64,000 nucleotides of DNA from an uncultured Eubacteriales bacterium (GCA_900540085.1 UQEU01000001.1:62001-126000); one strand, 5' to 3'; shown: positions 18,641 to 27,709, numbered from the stretch's first letter. Notes: generated from the sequence alone by a model not told the origin. Numbers and translations are program-made.

Positions 18641-19716
18641 TGAGCAGATATGTTATTGAAAAAGAAAAATTAGTTCAAAATATTGAAATACTGAAACAAA
18701 AGGCAAAAGTACAAATTATCGGCGTCGTTAAAGGAAACGGCTACGGTTTGGGAATTAAAGAATTCACAACCGTACTCAAAGAAAACGGAATTAAAACTTT
18801 CGCAGTAACGGAAATCAGGGATATTCCCGTTTTAAGAGAAATTCTAAAAGATGAAGATATACTTGTAATGCGTTCAACTTGTTTAAAAGATGAAATTGAA
18901 ACTATCGTAAAGTATGATTGTACGGCAACGGTCGGTTCTGTTGAAAGTGCAAATATGCTAAATGAAATTTCAAAAAGCGTCGGGAAAACAACAAAAGCGC
19001 ATATTAAAATTGACACAGGTATGGGCAGATACGGTTTTCTCTCTTCCGAAATAGATTCAATTATTCCTCTTTATTCTCTTGAAAATATCAGTTTTACAGG
19101 AATTTACACTCATTTTTCAAGTGCATTTACAAATGCTGAACTAACAATGGCTCAACTTGAAATTTTTAAGGATGTTGTAAACCAACTGAAAAAAGAAGGA
19201 ATAAATGTCGGAACAATGCACGCCGCAAACTCTCCCGCCCTTTTAAATTGCAAAAGCGATGTATGTCTTGACGCAGTCAGAATAGGCTCAGCGTTTACGG
19301 GAAGAGTCATTACAAAAAGCAATATCGGACTTAACAGAATAGGTATGCTTGAAGCTGAAATAGTTGATGTCAAAAACTTACCTTCGGGTTATTCTGTCGG
19401 CTACAACGGAAAATTCAAAACAGAAAAGCCCACAAAACTTGCAATTATACCATTCGGTCACTATGACGGATTTGGAATAGAAAAGTCAACTGAAGAATAC
19501 AATCTTCATACTGTTTTAAGCACTGCTAAAAAATATCTTAAAAAGCAAAAAATATGCGTTACGGTAAACGGAAAACAATTTGCCGTTGCGGGAGAAATAG
19601 GACTGTCGCACACTGCGATAGACATTACAAATACAGACATTAAAGTCGGAGATACTGCAAAAGCTGACATTTCTCCGCTTTTTGTAAATCCTCAAATTGA
19701 AAGAATTTATATATAA
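18640..19716 (+). CDS. Alanine-racemase-family PLP enzyme, possibly altered specificity
   Basis: PLP-dependent fold-type III enzyme of 358 residues. The PLP lysine is Lys31 in VVKGNGYGLG, and the second catalytic Tyr is retained in SVGYNGKF, followed by IIPFGHYDGFG where the family has IPIGYADG. The usual CMDQ stretch of the second active-site wall reads GLSHTAID, so the conserved Met-Asp pair is missing. It may racemise alanine or another amino acid such as serine. The ATG overlaps the stop of the FemAB-like gene. It ends at a strong terminator. Confidence 0.82.
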   Translation: MSRYVIEKEKLVQNIEILKQKAKVQIIGVVKGNGYGLGIKEFTTVLKENGIKTFAVTEIRDIPVLREILKDEDILVMRSTCLKDEIETIVKYDCTATVGSVESANMLNEISKSVGKTTKAHIKIDTGMGRYGFLSSEIDSIIPLYSLENISFTGIYTHFSSAFTNAELTMAQLEIFKDVVNQLKKEGINVGTMHAANSPALLNCKSDVCLDAVRIGSAFTGRVITKSNIGLNRIGMLEAEIVDVKNLPSGYSVGYNGKFKTEKPTKLAIIPFGHYDGFGIEKSTEEYNLHTVLSTAKKYLKKQKICVTVNGKQFAVAGEIGLSHTAIDITNTDIKVGDTAKADISPLFVNPQIERIYI

Positions 19717-19723
19717 AAGTACA

Positions 19724-19758
19724 AAAAATCGCACCCGTAAATCAGGTGCGATTTTTTT
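19724..19758. terminator. Bidirectional terminator after the racemase-like gene
   Basis: AAAATCGCACC / GGTGCGATTTT with a 9-base loop and seven T residues; it lies between converging genes. Confidence 0.92.
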
Positions 19759-20230
19759 ATTTTTTCGCCTCTTTATACGCTTTTTGTATAAACAAAAACA
19801 TTTCTGCAAAAAGCAGTATTAAAAACAACCATATCAACCAAGACGGCAATTTATCTTTACTGAAAGCCGAAAACAAAGTCAAGACAGATGTAAAAGAAAC
19901 TATTGTAACTTTCAGACAAATCAACATATCAAACATCGTTCTGTAAACAAGTTTCTCTGCTTTCTCACTTTTAGGATGCGGCACATTCCAAAACTTAGGA
20001 TATTTTCCTGCAACAGTCAAAAGAAGCCATATTGACCAAGAAACTATGGGTAAAAAAAACAAACTGTTTTTACTGCCGTAACTGTCTGCCTGACCTTTAA
20101 AACCATAATGCGTTACAACAGTTTCGGGTATATCTTTCCAAAATATTAACAAAACAAGCGTTGCAATGATAAGAATTGCGACAGATATGATATTAATCAC
20201 TGTATCTCTTTTTTTGTGTTCAATTTTCAT
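19757..20230 (-). CDS. DUF1648-domain membrane protein
   Basis: Membrane protein of 157 residues with four likely helices (about 13-31, 57-74, 103-121, 130-148). Between the first two is the DUF1648 signature PETVVTHYGFKGQADSYGSK. The domain occurs in SdpI-like immunity proteins and other small membrane proteins; no defined function can be claimed. It overlaps the 3' end of the 701-residue gene by 11 bases, so the two are cotranscribed. Confidence 0.75.
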   Translation of the reverse strand: MKIEHKKRDTVINIISVAILIIATLVLLIFWKDIPETVVTHYGFKGQADSYGSKNSLFFLPIVSWSIWLLLTVAGKYPKFWNVPHPKSEKAEKLVYRTMFDMLICLKVTIVSFTSVLTLFSAFSKDKLPSWLIWLFLILLFAEMFLFIQKAYKEAKK

Positions 20231-22325
20231 ACTGCAACTCCACCGTATTTAAACCTTTTTTTAATGACATTTTCTTTTCATTGAATAATATCATTTTGTC
20301 GGAATTTGAAAAATAAACAACTTGATTTACATACTTATCATTTGTTTTAAACTCGTTTTCCGAGACTCTGAAACAATTGTACATTTCAGTTTGACCGTTA
20401 TTCTTTTCATGAATAAAAGATTTTCCAAAAACAGTTTCACAAAGACACTTAAAATGTTCATTAACATCGTTATCGCAACTGCCTCCGAAATCCTTTTTCC
20501 AAAAATACTTCACACTTAAATTTCTGATATATTGAAACTGCAATTTTTTATTGCTGTGTTTAAACCAATCGGAAATCATAGGCAAATATTCTTCACCTGC
20601 AACAACTTTTTCAAATCCCACATTTGACTTTGTACAGTTTTTTTTGAGTCTTTGACCGACAACACACGCATCTGATACAAATCCCCAATTCAAGTCGCCG
20701 TTTTCGTCAACGCACTGCATACAGGCACCCATTGTATTCATCAAATCTTCAAGATACTCAAACTTACCCGTAAGCAAATACAAATAATATGATGCATAGT
20801 TTTTCCAACTTGTCCAACCGTGAGGACAATTAAGCATATTTGCAAAAAAGTTCAAATCGTACCTTGCTTCCCAAAATCTGAGCGTACATCCTCTCATTCG
20901 GCAATCAGGCAAAATATTTTGCTCAAGGCAACGATGTTTTTTCATCAAAATTTCCGCACAATTTGTCAATAATGTTTTTTCGTCACCACTCGGCAATAAA
21001 GTTGCAAGATAACCTATTTGCAAACATTCACAAGAAATCATACCGTCTTCAAATGTCATTTGACCTTCTGTTTCGATGTTGTCCATCAATTCACAAAGAT
21101 TTTTTATTGCTCTGTACGCACTGTAAAAATGAACTTGACTTTTTTCTTCCAACCCTGCCGTTTTTTCGACAATCGCCAACTCAAGCATGGATTTTGCGGG
21201 ATAAATAACGCAAGTATAATGCACCCCATGACTTCTGTAACTTCCGTCTTCGATTTGCAGTTTCATAAGCCATTTTGCCATATCGTCTGCATAGCACAAA
21301 TATTTAATATCGCTTGTCAGTTCATAGAAATCTGCAAGGATTGAAATAAGTGTTGACACATTTTGGAGTCTGTTAGGATATGCCTTAGTTTTCAGTTTTT
21401 TTCTGTGATTTCCCTTTGTAAGAGTCTTAAAGAAATAATCAAATTGTTCACATAACTGTTTTGTATAATCTTCGTTTTTAATTATTTTTGCATATTGAAG
21501 CATTGTAAAATATCCGTAATAACTTTCACAATGACTTCCGGGTTTTTGTTGACAGGCACTTGCCTTTTCGGCAGCACATTTTAAATAATAAAACCAATCT
21601 TTTCTAACAAAAACAGACAATTGAGCAGAATTTTCATTTTTAATGATATTCAACCCGTCATTTAATTCATCATCATACTTTTTACCGTCAATAAATAAAT
21701 TTTCTCCGCTTTCAAGAGTAAATTTATTCACTTGAGGAATATGGATGCCCGAATACTTTTCGACAAAATCATAAAGTTCATTTTCATCTGTTATTTTACT
21801 GTAATATAATTTAAAGCACAAAGTTTTTCCGACTTCAAAAACATTGTTTTCTACATGTCTTTGAGGTTGTCTGTAAGTATTATAAAACTCAACACAACTC
21901 GTATAAATTCTGTGACCGACATCGGCAAAACTTTTGTTATACTCGTTTTTCCAAGATACTATTTTCGACGGCGAACAAACCGAAAACATTTCACCATTCG
22001 GAGTAATAAAACATGACCAAAATCCATTTTTCTCACAACGCATTGCCGTTGGAAAATATTTATCATTCCACTCGGGGTATTTTTCCATATATGTATCAAT
22101 TCCGAGTCTGAAACCAAATCTTTCAAAATTTATTTTCGTATTTGCAGTAATATTTATGGATATTTCAAGTACGCTTCCAAAAACATTTTCATCTATAACA
22201 AAATCTATACCGTCTTGAGAATACTTTCCTGTTTTATACGGAACTACTTTGATTTTTCCGTCTTTTTCAAAGTAAAAATTTTTACCGTACTCATCTTTTC
22301 TTAAAATCTCATCAAACATAGACAC
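20220..22325 (-). CDS. Uncharacterised 701-residue protein, probable alpha/alpha toroid fold
   Basis: I do not recognise a named family. The protein has no signal peptide or membrane segment. The first 230 residues look beta-rich (for example NFYFEKDGKIKVVPYKTGKY). From about 260 to 600 there are repeated helical hairpins with aromatic and Gly-Ser motifs (SYYGYFTMLQYAKIIKNEDYTKQ, ADFYELTSDIKYLCYADDMAKWLMKLQIEDGSYRSHG), as in six-hairpin glycosidases or polysaccharide lyases. The C-terminus is a short beta tail. The start is GTG (22325) or ATG (22319); both have a weak AGG upstream. Its neighbours are two small membrane proteins. A carbohydrate-related role is inference only. Confidence 0.6.
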   Translation of the reverse strand: MSMFDEILRKDEYGKNFYFEKDGKIKVVPYKTGKYSQDGIDFVIDENVFGSVLEISINITANTKINFERFGFRLGIDTYMEKYPEWNDKYFPTAMRCEKNGFWSCFITPNGEMFSVCSPSKIVSWKNEYNKSFADVGHRIYTSCVEFYNTYRQPQRHVENNVFEVGKTLCFKLYYSKITDENELYDFVEKYSGIHIPQVNKFTLESGENLFIDGKKYDDELNDGLNIIKNENSAQLSVFVRKDWFYYLKCAAEKASACQQKPGSHCESYYGYFTMLQYAKIIKNEDYTKQLCEQFDYFFKTLTKGNHRKKLKTKAYPNRLQNVSTLISILADFYELTSDIKYLCYADDMAKWLMKLQIEDGSYRSHGVHYTCVIYPAKSMLELAIVEKTAGLEEKSQVHFYSAYRAIKNLCELMDNIETEGQMTFEDGMISCECLQIGYLATLLPSGDEKTLLTNCAEILMKKHRCLEQNILPDCRMRGCTLRFWEARYDLNFFANMLNCPHGWTSWKNYASYYLYLLTGKFEYLEDLMNTMGACMQCVDENGDLNWGFVSDACVVGQRLKKNCTKSNVGFEKVVAGEEYLPMISDWFKHSNKKLQFQYIRNLSVKYFWKKDFGGSCDNDVNEHFKCLCETVFGKSFIHEKNNGQTEMYNCFRVSENEFKTNDKYVNQVVYFSNSDKMILFNEKKMSLKKGLNTVELQYEN

Positions 22326-22334
22326 ACCAACCTA

Positions 22335-22862
22335 CTATTTTAATAATCTTTCAAAGCGTTTTCTCCATTTTTTATTGTATATAAAAGTTACTAAATCTAT
22401 TAATCTATCGTAAATGAAGAAAAATGCATTTGCAAGAACATAAATCAAAATTATTCCGAAAACTCCCATAAATTCTTCAAACGGAATTCCAAAAATATAA
22501 ACAAGCAAAAATTCAGCAACTGTTATTGCCAAATTAAATACAAGCAATTTTGAAAACACAGAGAAAAATTTTGAATTTATTTTTTCCAAACTGCTTTTTA
22601 TGATAGGATAATATCCGAAAAACGAAGCATACAAAAGAGAACATTCTTTATCAGTGCTTAAAAACAAAGTCAATACTGAAGTTACGAAATAAACGAGAAA
22701 AGCTGTACTTTTAGAAACGCTTTTGCAAAGGACTATCAAAATCATACCTGCAAAAACAGGCATTAAATACGAAAAAACTGACGCAAATCCCGAAAAAAAC
22801 AATATTGCAAAACTAAGCGCACAGGTTACACCTGCTACCGCAACACGCAATGCAATTTTCAC
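22335..22862 (-). CDS. Polytopic membrane protein, unknown function
   Basis: Integral membrane protein of 175 residues with five or six hydrophobic segments (VAVAGVTCALSFAILFFSGFASVF; LMPVFAGMILIVLC; STAFLVYFVTSVLTLFL; SKLLVFNLAITVAEFLLVYIF; FGIILIYVLANAFFFIYD) and a basic C-tail (NKKWRKRFERLLK). Size and topology resemble S-components of ECF transporters, but no specific motif proves that. The GTG start follows AGAGGTGAT. The stop lies 9 bases before the next gene. Confidence 0.65.
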   Translation of the reverse strand: MKIALRVAVAGVTCALSFAILFFSGFASVFSYLMPVFAGMILIVLCKSVSKSTAFLVYFVTSVLTLFLSTDKECSLLYASFFGYYPIIKSSLEKINSKFFSVFSKLLVFNLAITVAEFLLVYIFGIPFEEFMGVFGIILIYVLANAFFFIYDRLIDLVTFIYNKKWRKRFERLLK

Positions 22863-23038
22863 TTATATCACCTCTGATTTAGAATATAAGATACCACAAA
22901 CAGATTGTTTTGTAAAGATTTGTGAATTAATAGTAAACTATACAAAAATGAGCAACATTTTTCTTTACTTTTTTAACATTTCGATATATAATTACTATGC
23001 TTAATCATATAAAAAACAATTTTTCAGAGGTGTTAGAC

Positions 23039-23875
23039 TTGAAAAAATCAGCAGTCATTATTTTATCAATAATACTTGCAATAAGCGGTGTTTTTGCCGC
23101 ATGCTCATCTAAAAAAGAAGAAGAAAAAGCAGAAAACACAACGGCAGGTCTTTTTGCTGAAGAAGAAATCATCGACGAAGATAACTCCAACGCTGCAAAC
23201 GAGCCGGACCCTGAAACTATTTCCAAAAATGCCGTTCCTACTAAAAAAGAAATTAAAATTACAAGTTTCACAACCAATCCGGAAAACACAGAGGGTAATT
23301 CGGGAGAAACAACTTCTCCTGAATTGACAACGGATAAGGGTAACAATGTTGTTCCTCCTACAAGCGATGAAGGTATAAAGGTTGAATTTTCAAAAGACGA
23401 CCAAAATAAAATCTGTTCTTTACTTAACATTCCAAACATTTACAAATACAACTACGAAAGCAAAAACGGTATTCCTACCGAACTTGCAACTCATGTTGCC
23501 GTAAGCATTTTGCACAGGTCAAGCACCGAAGCAACTTTCCCGTCGGGTACTGTTGTGCTTGAACTTTTCAAATATTTCGGACAAACAGTTGTAGATTTTA
23601 AAGCAAACTGTAACCAAGCAGCAGCAAACAGCGGTGCACCTATAAGCTATATTAAAGCAAATGATGTCTTTTCATCTCCTGCAGTTGAAGAAGACACACA
23701 TATAGTTACATTTAAGGAAGCATACCAACTTGACGGCAACAACTATTACAAAATAGTAGGTACTGTAAAACCTATTGCAAAAAACTGCAAAGTTAAAACA
23801 GTAATTGCAATAGTCCAAAAAAACAAACTTGATGCAAACTACGGTTTCAGTATCAAAGGTTTAAAGTGGATTTAA
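23039..23875 (+). CDS. Secreted lipoprotein of unknown function
   Basis: Protein of 278 residues. The TTG at 23039 is 6 bases after AGAGGTG and opens a clean lipoprotein signal, LKKSAVIILSIILAISGVFAAC, with the lipobox Cys at 22. Residues 23-110 are a low-complexity acidic and Thr/Ser/Pro linker, typical of surface tethers. The C-terminal 150 residues look like a folded domain (KYNYESKNGIPTELATHVAVSILHR; VDFKANCNQAAANSGAPISYIKANDVF). I do not recognise the family. It is a single gene, followed by the IS200-type element. Confidence 0.75.
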   Translation: MKKSAVIILSIILAISGVFAACSSKKEEEKAENTTAGLFAEEEIIDEDNSNAANEPDPETISKNAVPTKKEIKITSFTTNPENTEGNSGETTSPELTTDKGNNVVPPTSDEGIKVEFSKDDQNKICSLLNIPNIYKYNYESKNGIPTELATHVAVSILHRSSTEATFPSGTVVLELFKYFGQTVVDFKANCNQAAANSGAPISYIKANDVFSSPAVEEDTHIVTFKEAYQLDGNNYYKIVGTVKPIAKNCKVKTVIAIVQKNKLDANYGFSIKGLKWI

Positions 23876-23907
23876 AAACTAATTAAAACAATTAAACAAT
23901 TTAATAA

Positions 23908-24592
23908 ATATCCACCCGCATAGCGGGTGGTTTTTCAGTTTCGGGCAAAGCCCTAATATTACTGGCGGCACACAAGTGTGCTGTTCATTGGCCTGCCAGC
24001 CATGCAACTGTTACTTACTACCCATAAATGGGTCCCGTGGGTCAAACATTGACGATTGATCGCTTTCTTTATCCCTCTTTAACTGATTGGCTACATATTC
24101 TTTTATTGCCTTCGTGTTTTTCCCCACGGTATCAACGTAATATCCCTTGCACCAAAATTCGCGATTTCTGTATGCGAATTTCATATTTCCCCATTTTTGA
24201 AATATCATAAGCGCACTTTTTCCTTTCAGGTATCCCATGAATCCCGAAACGCTCATTTTTGGCGGGATGCTTACCAGCATATGTATATGATCCGGACATA
24301 CCTCTCCCTCTATGATTTCTACTCCTTTCCATTCACATAATTTTCTTAGGATTTCTCTTATCTCCAAACGCTTATCTTCATAGAATACTTTTCTTCTATA
24401 CTTTGGCGCAAACACTATGTGATACTTGCAATTCCATTTTGTGTGTGCTAAACTATGTGTACTATTTTCTTTATCCATTTTTACCTCCGTTTTTGTATAT
24501 TGTTTGGACTGGCAGGTCTTTCACATTATACTCTTTTCGGAGGTGTTTTTAACTGTTTAACTTTTTTCTACCACGCGACTATCGCGTGGTTT
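23908..24592 (-). mobile_element. IS200-type insertion sequence (IS200/IS605 family), tnpA only
   Basis: About 0.68 kb containing a single Y1 transposase gene on the minus strand. Both ends carry subterminal perfect hairpins rather than inverted terminal repeats: CCACCCGC-ATA-GCGGGTGG at 23912-23930 and CCACGCGA-CTA-TCGCGTGG at 24571-24589. This end structure and the lack of tnpB are typical of IS200. The exact cleavage sites cannot be fixed by eye, so the ends are approximate. A further hairpin (GCACACAAGTGTGC) lies just after the tnpA stop at about 23969-23982. Confidence 0.85.
24011..24478 (-). CDS. tnpA: IS200/IS605-family Y1 transposase
   Basis: Single-strand transposase of 155 residues. 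The HUH metal site is His64-Ile-His66 in CPDHIHMLVSIPPK; the catalytic tyrosine is Tyr128 in AIKEYVANQ. Length, start (DKENSTHSLAHTKWNCKYHIVFAPKYRRKVFY) and end fit an intact IS200 enzyme. CGGAGG precedes the ATG. The frame is unbroken and both end hairpins are intact, so the element may still be active. Confidence 0.95.
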   Translation of the reverse strand: MDKENSTHSLAHTKWNCKYHIVFAPKYRRKVFYEDKRLEIREILRKLCEWKGVEIIEGEVCPDHIHMLVSIPPKMSVSGFMGYLKGKSALMIFQKWGNMKFAYRNREFWCKGYYVDTVGKNTKAIKEYVANQLKRDKESDQSSMFDPRDPFMGSK

Positions 24593-24604
24593 TGTTTATA
24601 CAAC

Positions 24605-24637
24605 AAAAAAGACAGGTTAAAACCTGTCTTTTTTTAT
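24605..24637. terminator. Bidirectional terminator after the cardiolipin synthase gene
   Basis: GACAGGTT-AA-AACCTGTC flanked by A6 and T7; it lies just outside the IS element and follows the minus-strand gene. Confidence 0.9.
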
Positions 24638-24642
24638 AATAA

Positions 24643-26058
24643 TTACAATATTGGAGAAAACAGCAAGAAAAAGTTTTCTCTTATTTTTTCTTTATTACTT
24701 CGTGTTTTAAAGTCTTGCAAAGTATATTGTTTTGTGTTTTCTATATCGTTATTAAAAATGTCTATATACTCATTTACGAGTTTTTTGTCATAAAACACAC
24801 CGCATATCTCGTCATCTACCAATAAACTTCTGATATCAAGATTAACAGAACCGATACAACAAATTTTATTATCAATAACAATTGTTTTAGCGTGAATATA
24901 ACCTTTATATTTATATACTTTTGCACCGTATTGCATCAGTTGACCGCAATAATAATTTGTAACAGGGTCAAGGAAAAAACTTGCTTTTATGCCCGGAATT
25001 ATTATTTCAATCTCAACGCCTGAAGCAGCAGCAGTTTTGAGTGCGTCTATGGTAGATTCATCAGGTATAAAATACGGAGATTGAATTCTGATATGGCTTT
25101 TGGCACTTCTTATCATACTCAAATAGCACATTTTTATAGACTCTTTATCCGTATCGACGCCACCGACAACAAATTGACAAGGATACTTTGATACGGGATA
25201 TTTGTAAGAAAATGCTTTATCGGCAGACTTTTCAGCGTCTTCAAGATGTGCTTTTTTAACATTGCAAAACCAATCTGCCATATACGACACTTCCAAAAGT
25301 CCGCAACACTGACCGGTTAATCTAATTTGTGTATCACGCCACGGATTTTTAATCTCTGCCATATTTGCATATTGTTTTCCGATATTCATTCCACCGATAT
25401 ATGCAACCTGATTATCTATAACAACAAGTTTTCTGTGACTTCTGAAATGTGTTAAAAACGGTTTAACTCTTTTAAATCTTCCCCCTGCCTCAACAAAAGG
25501 GCGGAACATTTTTTTAGGAGAAGAAACATTTGCAATAAAATCACACATTACAATAACTTCAAGTCCCTCACTCGCTTTTTGAGTGAGTATTTTCATAAAC
25601 TCATTTCCGACTTGGTCATTATGAATTGTATAATATTGGATATGTATTGTATTTTTTGCGTTTTTGAGATCGCTGAAAAGTTTTGTATAGTGACTTTTTC
25701 CGTCTGTAAAAATTTGATAATCATCATAACAGGTCAATTCACTGTCATTATATGCCTTATTGAAATTAATTACCTGTTTTTGAATATCGGAAAAATCAAA
25801 ATCGTTTATATCTTCATAAACAAAATTTTTACTGTAATTGAACTTTCCCTCATATCGCTGTACCAATTTTGCATTTCTCAGTTCTCGAGTAATCTTGATA
25901 CTAAATGTACTGCCGAATATCAGATAGATACACGCCCCGAGATATGGCAAAAACAGTAAAATTAAAACCCAAACCATTGCTTCTGACGGATTTTTTCTTT
26001 CAAAAAAGATTACACTGAGCAAAAGCAAAAAGTACAAAATCAAAAGTATTATTTTCAT
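24643..26058 (-). CDS. cls: Cardiolipin synthase (phospholipase D family)
   Basis: Membrane-anchored enzyme of 471 residues that joins two phosphatidylglycerol molecules to form cardiolipin. Two N-terminal membrane helices (1-18 and 27-50) are followed by two PLD domains. The HKD motifs are HRKLVVIDNQVAYIGGMN and IHAKTIVIDNKICCIGSVNLD. A GGAG site lies 7 bases before the ATG. The C-terminus has a short extension (KTRSNKEKIRENFFLLFSPIL). It stands alone between terminators. Confidence 0.95.
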   Translation of the reverse strand: MKIILLILYFLLLLSVIFFERKNPSEAMVWVLILLFLPYLGACIYLIFGSTFSIKITRELRNAKLVQRYEGKFNYSKNFVYEDINDFDFSDIQKQVINFNKAYNDSELTCYDDYQIFTDGKSHYTKLFSDLKNAKNTIHIQYYTIHNDQVGNEFMKILTQKASEGLEVIVMCDFIANVSSPKKMFRPFVEAGGRFKRVKPFLTHFRSHRKLVVIDNQVAYIGGMNIGKQYANMAEIKNPWRDTQIRLTGQCCGLLEVSYMADWFCNVKKAHLEDAEKSADKAFSYKYPVSKYPCQFVVGGVDTDKESIKMCYLSMIRSAKSHIRIQSPYFIPDESTIDALKTAAASGVEIEIIIPGIKASFFLDPVTNYYCGQLMQYGAKVYKYKGYIHAKTIVIDNKICCIGSVNLDIRSLLVDDEICGVFYDKKLVNEYIDIFNNDIENTKQYTLQDFKTRSNKEKIRENFFLLFSPIL

Positions 26059-26142
26059 ATCCGTTCTCCATTTTCAACACAATCGCAGTTTTTAACAAAC
26101 CATTGTAATGATAATTTAACACAGAACACAAACTATGTCAAA

Positions 26143-26170
26143 CAAAAAAGCGTACACAAAGTACGCTTTT
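26143..26170 (-). terminator. Terminator of the spoIIA operon
   Basis: AAAAGCGTAC-N5-GTACGCTTTT; on the minus strand it ends in six T residues, about 35 bases after the sigF stop. Confidence 0.85.
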
Positions 26171-26205
26171 AAATCTACGACAAAACAAACACAAAATACT
26201 AACTA

Positions 26206-26859
26206 TTATGTCAGCTTTCGTTTAAGTTTTTTTAATATCTCTTTTTCCTTTCTTGAGACCTGAACTTGAGAAATGCCTAAAATTTTTGCAACACTGCATT
26301 GAGTCTGCCCTTCAAAATATCGCAGTTTTACTATTTCCTGTTCTTTTAAAGGAAGTGTGGAAATAACTTGATTAAGAGTTATTCTGTCAAAAATTTTTTC
26401 AGAATTATCAAAAGGCACATCTATCTCATTTTCATTTTCTGCCGTACCTGACAACGACAAAACAGGACTTAAAATATTTTCAAGTTCACAAATTTCTTCC
26501 TTAGAGCAATTCATAACATCTGCTATTTCACTGACAGTGGGGGAACGCATATATTTATTTTCAAATTTTTCCTTTTCCCTCTGCAAAAGCATAGATTTTT
26601 CTTTAAGACTTCGGCTTACTTTTACTGTACCGCCATCCCTGAAAATTCTTTTTATCTCTCCCATAATAACAGGAACTGCATAGGTAGAAAATTTATATCC
26701 GAGTGTTTCATCAAAATTGTCAACGGCTTTAATAAGTCCTATACAACCCGTTTGAAACAAATCGTCATACTCAACGCCTTTTCCTTTAAACCTGCTTGCT
26801 ATTGAATGAACAAGACCTATGTTTTTTTCTATAAAAGCGTTTCTTTTATCAGTTACCAC
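26206..26859 (-). CDS. sigF: Sporulation sigma factor SigF (SpoIIAC)
   Basis: Forespore-specific RNA polymerase sigma factor, 217 residues. Region 2 is clear (GLVHSIASRFKGKGVEYDDLFQTGCIGLIKAVDNFDETLGYKFSTYAVPVIMGEIKRIFRDGG), region 3 follows, and region 4 holds the helix-turn-helix SVAKILGISQVQVSRKEKEIL. The GTG start overlaps the spoIIAB stop by 7 bases. Its place as third gene of spoIIAA-spoIIAB-sigF separates it from the similar SigG. Its activity is held by SpoIIAB until SpoIIAA is dephosphorylated after asymmetric division. Confidence 0.96.
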   Translation of the reverse strand: MVTDKRNAFIEKNIGLVHSIASRFKGKGVEYDDLFQTGCIGLIKAVDNFDETLGYKFSTYAVPVIMGEIKRIFRDGGTVKVSRSLKEKSMLLQREKEKFENKYMRSPTVSEIADVMNCSKEEICELENILSPVLSLSGTAENENEIDVPFDNSEKIFDRITLNQVISTLPLKEQEIVKLRYFEGQTQCSVAKILGISQVQVSRKEKEILKKLKRKLT

Positions 26860-27290
26860 TTCGACTTACCCGATATTTTCTTAAAAAGTGTGACTGTTGT
26901 GCCGGAAGCAACTTTTGAACGAACTTTTATTTTATCGCAAAAACTTTTCATTACTGTAAAACCAAGTCCTGCTCTGTCAGACTCTCCTGTCGTGAAAAGA
27001 GGAGTCATTGCCTGACTCAAATCGTCTATACCGCATCCTTTATCTTTAATTGTAATTTTAACTGTATTGTCATCGTAAATATTTCCCGTTATGTAAATTT
27101 TTCCGAATGTATCTTTATATCCGTGTACAATAGAATTTGTTACTGCTTCTGATACTGCTGTCTTAATATCCGACAATTCTTCAAGAGTCGGGTCCAACTG
27201 TGCAACGAAAGCCGACACAACTACTCGGGCAAAACTCTCATTTGAACTTTTGGAATCAACAGTTAATTTCATCTCATTTTTTGACTTCAT
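26853..27290 (-). CDS. spoIIAB: Anti-sigma F factor SpoIIAB (serine kinase)
   Basis: GHKL-type kinase of 145 residues that binds SigF and phosphorylates SpoIIAA. The N-box is in DIKTAVSEAVTNSIVHGY, the G1 box in IKDKGCGIDD, and the ATP lid and G2 in TTGESDRAGLGFTVMKSF. The ATG lies inside the end of spoIIAA, with AAAGGAG 8 bases upstream, so translation is coupled in the usual spoIIA manner. Confidence 0.96.
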   Translation of the reverse strand: MKSKNEMKLTVDSKSSNESFARVVVSAFVAQLDPTLEELSDIKTAVSEAVTNSIVHGYKDTFGKIYITGNIYDDNTVKITIKDKGCGIDDLSQAMTPLFTTGESDRAGLGFTVMKSFCDKIKVRSKVASGTTVTLFKKISGKSKW

Positions 27291-27603
27291 TGCTTTTCTC
27301 CTTTATAGATGCGATTGATGACAAACCTGCAAGTTCCATTACTTTTTTAGTTTGTCTTGAGACATTTCTTATTTCAAGTTGTCCGTTATAACTCTGCAAG
27401 GTTCTGTATCTGCCCATGACAAGACCGATACCGCTTGAGTCCATAAAACTGACATTTTTAAAATCAAGTATCAAATGTTTCGGCTTTTTAAGTGTAATTG
27501 CATCATCTACTCTTTGTCTTATCGGTACAGCAGTATGGTGGTCTATTTCTCCGTACAAATATACTGCAAGCGTTTCGCCGGCACTTTCAATAGTAACATT
27601 CAT
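27274..27603 (-). CDS. spoIIAA: Anti-anti-sigma factor SpoIIAA
   Basis: STAS-domain protein of 109 residues, the switch that frees SigF. The phosphorylation site is the Ser pair in FMDSSGIGLVMGRY (Ser56/57). A GGAGG site lies before the ATG. It is the first gene of the operon; no clear sigma-H promoter could be seen in the 60 bases upstream, which also hold the folC terminator. The Bacillus order dacF-spoIIAA is not kept: dacF sits 13 kb away here. Confidence 0.95.
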   Translation of the reverse strand: MNVTIESAGETLAVYLYGEIDHHTAVPIRQRVDDAITLKKPKHLILDFKNVSFMDSSGIGLVMGRYRTLQSYNGQLEIRNVSRQTKKVMELAGLSSIASIKEKSNEVKK

Positions 27604-27640
27604 CGTACTTCCTCCATATTTATATTTTAATATTATTTAG

Positions 27641-27685
27641 CAATAAAAATACCGCCGTGTTACGCACAAAGAATAACACGACGGT
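27641..27685 (-). terminator. Terminator after folC
   Basis: ACCGTCGTGTTA / TAACACGGCGGT with one mismatch and an 11-base loop, followed on the minus strand by ATTTTTATT. It separates folC from the spoIIA operon. Confidence 0.8.
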
Positions 27686-27709
27686 ACTGAAAAATATGAC
27701 GAATTATGT

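Noticed and set aside
24011..24332. Additional small frames inside the IS element
   Set aside because: They overlap tnpA in other frames and have no features of TnpB or omega-RNA partners.
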